Source: Candidatus Avoscillospira stercoripullorum (lineage in GTDB: Bacteria > Bacillota > Clostridia > Oscillospirales > Oscillospiraceae). Taken from it: a stretch of DNA of 5,358 nucleotides. The notes beneath the pieces are model-generated. The model did no database searches. It saw nothing but the letters and a program-made list of their open reading frames with translations, and had not been told where the DNA came from. Below, one piece after another: positions 1 to 3,991 of the stretch; the first letter of the stretch is position 1, and each line of letters opens with the position of its first letter. Made by a program: the position numbers and the translations under genes. The DNA lies in assembly GCA_018712905.1 (NCBI GenBank), contig DVGD01000235.1, positions 1 to 5,358 of the forward strand, written 5' to 3'.

Positions 1-110
1 GCAGAAGACTGATGAGACAGAGCAGCGGGGGGTGTGTGCGGGGGGCAAAAAGCCCACCGCGCGTTCAATCAAACAGGATTTTGAAACTTTTTTGAAAGTT
101 TCAAAATCCG
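1..110. repeat. Direct repeat copy 1 (about 110 bp, may extend past left edge)
   Basis: This stretch recurs at 190-300. Both copies start with GCAGAAG, differ across eight bases (8-15 here, 197-204 in copy 2), and then match from GACAGAGCAGC through the 15-bp stem palindrome to AATCCG, apart from one G in a G-run (six here, seven in copy 2). The unit contains GGGC-AAAAA-GCCC, a short hairpin, and ends in the long palindrome at 76-109. The sequences diverge right after the palindrome (CACAGC here, CCCGAT in copy 2). No credible protein is encoded. It looks like a non-coding intergenic repeat unit. The true left border cannot be seen because the window starts here. Confidence 0.9.
76..109. repeat. 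Perfect 15-bp-stem inverted repeat, copy 1
   Basis: GGATTTTGAAACTTT, a four-base TTTG loop, then the exact reverse complement AAAGTTTCAAAATCC. The 15 bp pair without a mismatch. A stem this long could form a hairpin in RNA from either strand. No clean T-tract follows the GGATT/AATCC base on either strand, so it is not a textbook Rho-independent terminator, though a bidirectional transcription-stop or RNA-stabilising role remains possible. Confidence 0.9.
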
Positions 111-129
111 CACAGCGGGGCGAAAATAC

Positions 130-185
130 TTTTTCGACACGCTGAGGGGCGGATCTCCTGATCCGCCCCAGAGACTGTCAAAAAA
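130..185. repeat. Imperfect inverted repeat with T-tract/A-tract ends
   Basis: The core 146-155 (GGGGCGGATC) pairs perfectly with 160-169 (GATCCGCCCC) around a TCCT loop. Outside the core, pairing resumes at 142-143/172-173, 136-139/176-179 and 130-134/181-185, giving terminal TTTTT and AAAAA arms. The T-run is at the 5' end and the A-run at the 3' end on both strands, the opposite of an intrinsic terminator. A second small hairpin, CGAAAA-TACT-TTTTCG at 121-136, overlaps the left arm and would compete with it. The element looks like a small palindromic mobile or structural element; no transposase is present. Confidence 0.75.
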
Positions 186-189
186 CCTC

Positions 190-300
190 GCAGAAGCTGT
201 CCGGGACAGAGCAGCGGGGGGGTGTGTGCGGGGGGCAAAAAGCCCACCGCGCGTTCAATCAAACAGGATTTTGAAACTTTTTTGAAAGTTTCAAAATCCG
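190..300. repeat. Direct repeat copy 2 (about 110 bp)
   Basis: Second copy of the unit at 1-110, same orientation, with 79 bp of unique sequence between the copies. Near-identity over roughly 95 bp, including homopolymer runs, points to recent duplication or an actively maintained repeat family. In this copy the variable eight bases create CTGTCCGGGACAG, a short near-palindrome that copy 1 lacks. It sits 80 bp beyond the stop codon of the minus-strand operon that ends at 381. Confidence 0.9.
266..299. repeat. Perfect 15-bp-stem inverted repeat, copy 2
   Basis: Identical to the palindrome at 76-109 in arms and loop. It lies 82 bp downstream of the stop codon of the minus-strand WG-repeat gene, so it would be transcribed at the 3' end of that operon if transcription continues. 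On that strand the bases after the stem read TGTTTGATT, only moderately U-rich. Confidence 0.9.
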
Positions 301-337
301 CCCGATAGAGCCGCGCATCCCCAGGCAGTTTCGTTCC

Positions 338-359
338 GGGACGATGAGGACATCGTCCC
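338..359. repeat. Hairpin with perfect 9-bp stem downstream of minus-strand operon
   Basis: GGGACGATG, loop AGGA, CATCGTCCC. It begins 21 bp after the stop codon of the gene ending at 381, so on the minus strand it is the first strong hairpin in the operon's 3' untranslated region. No T-run follows it (GGAACGAAAC on that strand), which weakens a terminator call. Read on the minus strand its loop is TCCT, the same as the plus-strand loop of the 146-169 hairpin, and the arms share a GGGRCG start, so the two may belong to one palindrome family. Confidence 0.7.
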
Positions 360-380
360 CTACAGGGCGCGATGAATGCG

Positions 381-1829
381 TCAGGCCGGGGCGCCGCTCT
401 TATAGAGAATGGCGCCGTCCACCCGCGCCAAGACACGCTTGCCGTCCCGGTAGGCCACGAAGACACCGTCGCCCAGGTGGTTGACGCCCCTGGCGTCGTT
501 GACGTCTGCGATGAGCACTTCGCCGGTCTCGCTGAGGATATCGGTGTGATAGGTGCCGTCGTCATCCTCATAGGTGGCGCTGAGAATCACGGTTTCCTCG
601 TAGTCGGAGATGCGCTGGGGATCGAGATAATCATGGTCGGCCCAGTGGATTTCCTCGCCGCTCTCGAGATCGACGAGCCAGCTGGAGGCCTCGCCCTGCC
701 AGATATAGATGGCCGCCGTCCGGGAGGAGAGAATCCGCATTTCACCGCCCTGGAATTGGACGGAGCGCACCGCCGTGCCGTCGGGACGGCAGAAGCACGC
801 CCATTCCTCCTCCAGGTGGGTCTCGGCCAGCAGCTCCACCTGGCCGTCGTTCTCGTCGTCCACGAGATAGATGATGTCGGCCGGATCGCTGACGGCGAGA
901 CCCTCCTGATTCACCGCCTGCCACAGCCCGTCCTCCGTCTCCACCACGTAGCCGTCGGCGTGGATCCAGATGATCGGGTACGGCCAGGTGAAGACGATGT
1001 CGCCCGTCTCCAGGGACACCACCTCATATTGGCCGTTTCGGTACACGGCGGCAAGACCCAGGGCGATCACAGCAATGTCGTCGCAGTCGGGCTGGAGTAC
1101 CCAGGCGCCGCTTTCATCCATCAGCCCCATTTTGCCTGTGTCATCGGCCACGGCGCAGAGGCCGTCGGCTCCATATTGGTATTTCACGTTGCCTGCCCGG
1201 TGGAAGCCCGCGGGCAGCATGGCGTCTGGGTCATAGTCGATGGGAGTCAAATCGCTGCGGCTATAGTACTGGTATTCCTCTCCTCCAAGGTAGACCTCTA
1301 TCACATCGCCATAGCAGGAGATGCTCCAGGCGTCCACGGTGGTGAGAAGATTGCCCTGGAGGTCATAGACGTAGGTGGGCGTGTTCCGAGGCTCATCCGC
1401 CACCAGGCCGTCCTGGGCGCAGATGGCCAGGATTTCGCCGGTTTTTTCGTCTACAAGGTCATAAATGACGCCCTGTTCCACCTCCACCAGCACGTTGCCG
1501 TCGGGATCCACGGCCTGCACAGCGCCGTAGAGGTTGTCATCGAGATTCATAATATAGTACGGACGGTGAGACGGCGCTTCCGCGTCCTCCTCCACCGGCG
1601 GGACGACCTCCTGCCCGGTGTCTTCAACACCGGGCAGGGTGATATCGGCTTCCTGGATGGGCTTCCAAGACTCCAGCGCCAGCGCCGCGCCCAACAGCAG
1701 CGCGCAGCAGGCCGCAAGGGGCAGCATCCGCCGCAGGGGACTGACCGGGAAGGAGAGGCGGCCGGCCTCCTCCACCAGGTCGTCGCCCACATCGGTGAGG
1801 GCGCATAGGAGTTGCTCTTGCAATTTCAT
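381..1829 (-). CDS. Membrane-anchored WG-repeat-like protein, putative regulator of the adjacent ECF sigma factor
   Basis: A 482-residue protein, function not established. A short cytoplasmic N-terminus (1-34, MKLQEQLL...) ends in the basic PLRR. One transmembrane segment follows at about 35-53 (LPLAACCALLLGAALAL), which predicts N-in/C-out. After a Pro/Glu-rich linker (about 58-88), the rest should be extracytoplasmic. It holds about nine short hairpin-like units of the form hydrophobic-x-D-x-x-G-x-h, for example 104-117, 122-136, 153-166, 234-253 (MGLMDESGAWVLQPDCDDIA, closest to a WG repeat), 268-282, 302-315, 343-359, 384-396 and 427-442. This suggests a beta-propeller-like fold. By my count residues 54-482 have about 84 acidic and 20 basic residues. 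The start is set by a GGAGGAGGAGGGG site eight bases upstream and by the ATGA overlap with the sigma gene, so the longer open frame up to 2246 is not used. Gene order suggests an anti-sigma or sensor role, but no HxxxCxxC zinc anti-sigma motif is present. Confidence 0.85.
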   Translation of the reverse strand: MKLQEQLLCALTDVGDDLVEEAGRLSFPVSPLRRMLPLAACCALLLGAALALESWKPIQEADITLPGVEDTGQEVVPPVEEDAEAPSHRPYYIMNLDDNLYGAVQAVDPDGNVLVEVEQGVIYDLVDEKTGEILAICAQDGLVADEPRNTPTYVYDLQGNLLTTVDAWSISCYGDVIEVYLGGEEYQYYSRSDLTPIDYDPDAMLPAGFHRAGNVKYQYGADGLCAVADDTGKMGLMDESGAWVLQPDCDDIAVIALGLAAVYRNGQYEVVSLETGDIVFTWPYPIIWIHADGYVVETEDGLWQAVNQEGLAVSDPADIIYLVDDENDGQVELLAETHLEEEWACFCRPDGTAVRSVQFQGGEMRILSSRTAAIYIWQGEASSWLVDLESGEEIHWADHDYLDPQRISDYEETVILSATYEDDDGTYHTDILSETGEVLIADVNDARGVNHLGDGVFVAYRDGKRVLARVDGAILYKSGAPA

Positions 1830-2380
1830 GGGATGATCCCCTCCTCCTCCAAACAGTTTTTGAGCTTTGCGCGGGTGCGGTGGAGGTTGGATTTCACCGT
1901 GCCCGGGGAGAGATGATAGCGGGCGGCAATGTCGGAAATGGCGTCGGCATACCAGTACCGCCGCAGGAAAATACACCGCTCCTTGGGGCTGAGCCCTCTC
2001 AAAAAGCGGTCGAGCAGGCGGCTTAATTCCGCCGCCTCCACATATCGCTCGGGATTTCCGGTGACGCAGTCGGCAAGCTCCCGGCTGAGGGCTTCCACCT
2101 GGCCGCCGCCCCGTTTCTTCGCCCGGGCGGCCTGATAGGCGCTCAGGGAGAGATTGCGGACAATTTTCATGAGATATGCCCCTAAAAAAGTGGGTTTTTT
2201 CGGCGGGATGGCGTTCCACGCCCGGATGTAGGTGTCGGACACGCACTCCTCCGCGTCCTGGTGGCTGCGGAGAATTTGATAGGAGACCGCGTAGCAGCCG
2301 TCGCCGTATTTTTTCGCCGTCTCGTCCAGGGCGCGCTCGTCCCGGGCGAAATAGAGCGCGAGAATCGCGTGATCTTCCAT
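1826..2380 (-). CDS. ECF-type sigma-70 family RNA polymerase sigma factor
   Basis: A 184-residue protein, normal for an ECF sigma factor. Region 2 covers about residues 5-80, with the helix QDAEECVSDTYIRAWNAIPP (41-60) matching the usual DAEDxxQExFLxxW pattern for core-polymerase and -10 binding. A variable linker (about 85-125) follows. Region 4 spans about 128-180, with LSPKERCIFLRRYW and the helix-turn-helix AISDIAARYHLSPGTVKSNLHRTRAKLK (about 147-174) that reads the -35 element. Regions 1 and 3 are absent, as expected. The ATG at 2380 has a purine-rich GAGGGGGAAG site just upstream. The stop overlaps the start of the membrane protein gene (ATGA), so the two are made together. The family directs transcription of a small regulon in response to an external signal, usually under control of a co-encoded membrane protein. 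The signal and targets cannot be read here. Confidence 0.95.
   Translation of the reverse strand: MEDHAILALYFARDERALDETAKKYGDGCYAVSYQILRSHQDAEECVSDTYIRAWNAIPPKKPTFLGAYLMKIVRNLSLSAYQAARAKKRGGGQVEALSRELADCVTGNPERYVEAAELSRLLDRFLRGLSPKERCIFLRRYWYADAISDIAARYHLSPGTVKSNLHRTRAKLKNCLEEEGIIP
1838..1850 (-). promoter_or_regulatory. Strong ribosome binding site inside the sigma gene's 3' end
   Basis: On the minus strand GGAGGAGGAGGGG ends eight bases before the ATG at 1829. It is encoded by the last codons of the sigma factor (EEEG). With the ATGA stop/start overlap this implies translational coupling, and it fixes the start of the downstream gene. Confidence 0.85.
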
Positions 2381-2404
2381 GGGCTTCCCCCTCTCTCTAC
2401 TTTC

Positions 2405-2434
2405 TTAGACAGCCTTTCCCGCAAAAAAGTTGCA
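2405..2434 (-). promoter_or_regulatory. Candidate ECF-type (autoregulatory) promoter of the sigma operon
   Basis: On the minus strand TGCAAC (2434-2429) is followed by 17 bases and TGTCTAA (2411-2405). This resembles the ECF pattern of an AAC-containing -35 and a CGTC/GTC-type -10 at 16-17 bases. The spacer opens with six Ts, a feature seen next to some ECF -35 elements. Transcription would start around 2398-2400, leaving a leader of about 20 bases containing the ribosome binding site. I see no comparable sigma-A promoter close to this gene. ECF factors commonly drive their own operon, so this is probably self-recognition. Confidence 0.55.
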
Positions 2435-2441
2435 TCCAAGT

Positions 2442-2457
2442 AGAAAAATATTTTTCT
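2442..2457. promoter_or_regulatory. Perfect 16-bp AT-rich palindrome between divergent promoters
   Basis: AGAAAAATATTTTTCT is its own reverse complement. It lies 7 bp upstream of the candidate leftward -35 (2434) and 12 bp upstream of the candidate rightward -35 (2470). It could be an operator for a dimeric regulator acting on both promoters, or an AT-rich UP-like element. Its low GC content contrasts sharply with the GC-rich surroundings. Confidence 0.45.
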
Positions 2458-2469
2458 GTCCTGGATCCC

Positions 2470-2498
2470 TTGTGCAAAGGGAAGCCTTGGCGTATACT
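2470..2498 (+). promoter_or_regulatory. Candidate sigma-A promoter of the MocR-type regulator
   Basis: TTGTGC (2470-2475), a 17-base spacer and TATACT (2493-2498); the -10 matches TATAAT at five of six positions and the -35 keeps TTG. The predicted start is near 2505, giving a leader of about 40 bases. The -35 lies inside the interrupted inverted repeat CCCTTGTGCAAAGGG (2467-2481; five-base arms CCCTT/AAGGG), a possible operator. MocR regulators often bind their own promoter, so autoregulation is plausible. Confidence 0.6.
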
Positions 2499-2530
2499 GG
2501 CCTTATCAAATCTTCTGGTTTGGCGATCAA

Positions 2531-2537
2531 AAGGAGG
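2531..2537 (+). promoter_or_regulatory. Ribosome binding site deciding the start of the MocR-type regulator
   Basis: AAGGAGG lies six bases before the ATG at 2544. The same frame is open back to an ATG at 2430, but that start lies upstream of the predicted promoter and has no such site, and the extra 38 residues do not resemble a GntR N-terminus. Confidence 0.85.
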
Positions 2538-2543
2538 CCAGTC

Positions 2544-3950
2544 ATGCGCACCTATGTCCTGGATCCCGCGTCCTCCGTGCCGCTCTACGAGCAGCTCTAC
2601 CGCCGCCTCAAGGAGGATCTTCTCTCCGGCGCCATCGCCGGGGGTGAGAAGCTCCCCTCCAAGCGCGCGTTGGCGGAAAATCTCAATGTGAGCCGCATCA
2701 CCGTGGAAAACGCCTACCAGCAGCTTTTAACCGAGGGGTATCTCGTCTCCAAGCCCCGGTCGGGCTATTACGCCGAGCACCTGGAGACGCTGCCCCAGGT
2801 CACCGCGCCGGGGATTCGCCCCGATGCGGCGCCCCATGGGGCGCCGGAGACGGCGGTGAGCGCGGGGCAGTTTCCCTTTTCCGTGTGGGCGCGGCTTATG
2901 CGGGGGGTGCTCCTGGACGGGCGGGAGGCGCTGCTCCAGCCCATCCCCAGCGAGGGATTGCCCGCGCTGCGGGAGGCCATTGCCGGGATGCTCCTGCGCA
3001 GCCGGGGGATGGAGGTGGATCCGGCCAGCATCGTCATCGGTGCCGGGGCGGAGTATCTCTATACGCTGCTCTTCCAGCTTCTGGGGCGGGAGAACATCTT
3101 CGCTCTGGAAAATCCCGGCCATCGAAAGCTGCGGCAGGTCTACACAGCCAACGGCGCATCGCTCATGCCCGTTGCCCTGGACGAGAGCGGCGTGACGCTC
3201 CAAAGCCTCCTGGCCTCCGGCGCCAACGTCCTGCACATTTCTCCCGGCCACCAGTTTCCCACGGGAATCGTCATGCCCATTGCCCGGCGGCGGCAGCTCA
3301 TGGCCTGGCTGGGCAGCCGCGAGAACCGCTACCTCATCGAGGACGACTACGATTCTGAGTTCCGCTTTACCGGCCGGGTGATCCCCACCATGTACAGCAT
3401 GGACGTCACCGGCCGGGTGATCTACCTCAACACCTTCTCCAAGACCATCACCCCGGCGCTGCGCATCAGCTATCTCATTCTGCCCCCGGCGCTTTTGGCG
3501 CGGTATCGGGAAAAGCTGGGGTTTTATAGCTGCACGGTGCCGAGCTTCGAGCAGCTCACCCTGGCACGGTTTCTCTCCGAGGGCTACTTTGAAAAGCATG
3601 TCAGCCGGATGAAGCGGCGCTATAAGCTCCTGCGGGCGCAGTTTTTGGAAGCGCTGGCCGAAGCGCCCTTTGCCAAGCAGGTGGAGGTGGTGGGGGACGA
3701 GGCGGGACTTCATATGATTTTAAAGCTCCGCACCGCCTATTCCGACGAGGCCGTGGCAGCGGAAATCCAGGCATCCGGCGTTCCGGCCACCTGCCTGAGC
3801 CGCTATTATTTCCCCGGCACCGGCGCGGGGGAGGGCGGCGCGGTGGTGCTCAAGTACGCAGAGCTCTCCCAGGCGGATTTTCCCCGGGTGCTGACGCTTC
3901 TGGGGCGGCTGACGGCAGGGGAAAACCTTGAAAAAGCGGCGGAAAAATGA
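2544..3950 (+). CDS. MocR/GabR-type transcriptional regulator (GntR HTH fused to aminotransferase fold)
   Basis: A 468-residue cytoplasmic DNA-binding regulator, a usual length for the MocR subfamily. Residues about 8-76 form the GntR winged helix: PLYEQLYRRLKEDLLSGAI, GEKLPSKRALAENLNVSRITVENAYQQL, then the wing LVSKPRSGYY. Residues about 110-460 resemble a PLP-dependent fold-type I aminotransferase. Visible motifs are ENPGHRK (189-195), HQFPTG (236-241), EDDYDSEFRF (266-275) with cofactor-binding Asp, and NTFSKTITPALRISYLILP (296-314), where Lys300 should form the Schiff base with PLP. Arg307 lies seven residues after it, the same offset as the Lys312/Arg319 pair of GabR. The C-terminal VVLKYAEL (434-441) has a Lys where I would expect the substrate-carboxylate Arg; this is uncertain. 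Known members sense PLP with an amino acid or amine and control GABA, taurine or vitamin B6 genes. No such target is adjacent, so the ligand is unknown. It is divergent from the sigma operon. Confidence 0.93.
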   Translation: MRTYVLDPASSVPLYEQLYRRLKEDLLSGAIAGGEKLPSKRALAENLNVSRITVENAYQQLLTEGYLVSKPRSGYYAEHLETLPQVTAPGIRPDAAPHGAPETAVSAGQFPFSVWARLMRGVLLDGREALLQPIPSEGLPALREAIAGMLLRSRGMEVDPASIVIGAGAEYLYTLLFQLLGRENIFALENPGHRKLRQVYTANGASLMPVALDESGVTLQSLLASGANVLHISPGHQFPTGIVMPIARRRQLMAWLGSRENRYLIEDDYDSEFRFTGRVIPTMYSMDVTGRVIYLNTFSKTITPALRISYLILPPALLARYREKLGFYSCTVPSFEQLTLARFLSEGYFEKHVSRMKRRYKLLRAQFLEALAEAPFAKQVEVVGDEAGLHMILKLRTAYSDEAVAAEIQASGVPATCLSRYYFPGTGAGEGGAVVLKYAELSQADFPRVLTLLGRLTAGENLEKAAEK

Positions 3951-3956
3951 TATAAT
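3928..3956 (+). promoter_or_regulatory. Near-consensus extended -10 promoter for miaB
   Basis: TTGAAA (3928-3933), a 17-base spacer and TATAAT (3951-3956), preceded by TGA so that the extended -10 TGnTATAAT is complete. The -35 matches TTGACA at five of six positions and the -10 is perfect. The promoter lies in the last codons of the upstream regulator, and that gene's TGA stop supplies the TG of the extended element. The start should fall near 3963, about 30 bases before the miaB start codon. With no terminator between the genes, read-through from upstream is also possible. Confidence 0.8.
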
Positions 3957-3978
3957 GTCAAATCACGAAACTATGGTT

Positions 3979-3983
3979 GGAGG
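3979..3983 (+). promoter_or_regulatory. Ribosome binding site supporting a TTG start for miaB
   Basis: GGAGG is followed eight bases later by TTG at 3992. The nearby ATGs (3955 and 3973) are out of frame. The first in-frame ATG (4157) lies beyond the first conserved Cys of MiaB, so it cannot be the start. A GTG at 4010 is the only close alternative and has no comparable site. Confidence 0.8.
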
Positions 3984-3991
3984 AAACGAAT

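Noticed and set aside
1..300. Possible CRISPR array
   Set aside because: Only two repeat units, each over 90 bp with long internal palindromes, and no regular short repeats or spacers.
266..359. Intrinsic terminator of the minus-strand operon
   Set aside because: The hairpins at 338-359 and 266-299 are strong but neither is followed by a convincing T-run on the minus strand. I list them as inverted repeats; a termination role is possible but unproven.
101..571. Minus-strand frame spanning the repeat region and the end of the WG-repeat gene
   Set aside because: It overlaps the true gene in another frame and then reads through palindromic repeats. Composition is not protein-like.
372..1808. 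Long plus-strand open frame (478 codons) opposite the WG-repeat gene
   Set aside because: It is antisense to a gene with a strong ribosome binding site, a transmembrane segment and repeat structure. Its protein is rich in His, Val and Gly without domain motifs, typical of a GC-rich shadow frame, and it has no ribosome binding site of its own.
1830..2246. N-terminal extension of the WG-repeat gene (139 extra codons)
   Set aside because: It would lie inside the sigma factor gene in another frame. The ATG at 1829 has a strong ribosome binding site and the standard ATGA coupling.
2487..2525. Direct repeats TTGGCG (2487-2492 and 2520-2525) as regulator half-sites
   Set aside because: Six-base matches about 33 bases apart in a GC-rich window are weak evidence, and no larger conserved unit surrounds them.
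2727..3713. Minus-strand open frame (328 codons) inside the MocR-type regulator
   Set aside because: The opposite strand encodes a well-recognised fusion protein. The antisense product is low-complexity (His, Gln, Pro, Arg, Gly) with no motifs.
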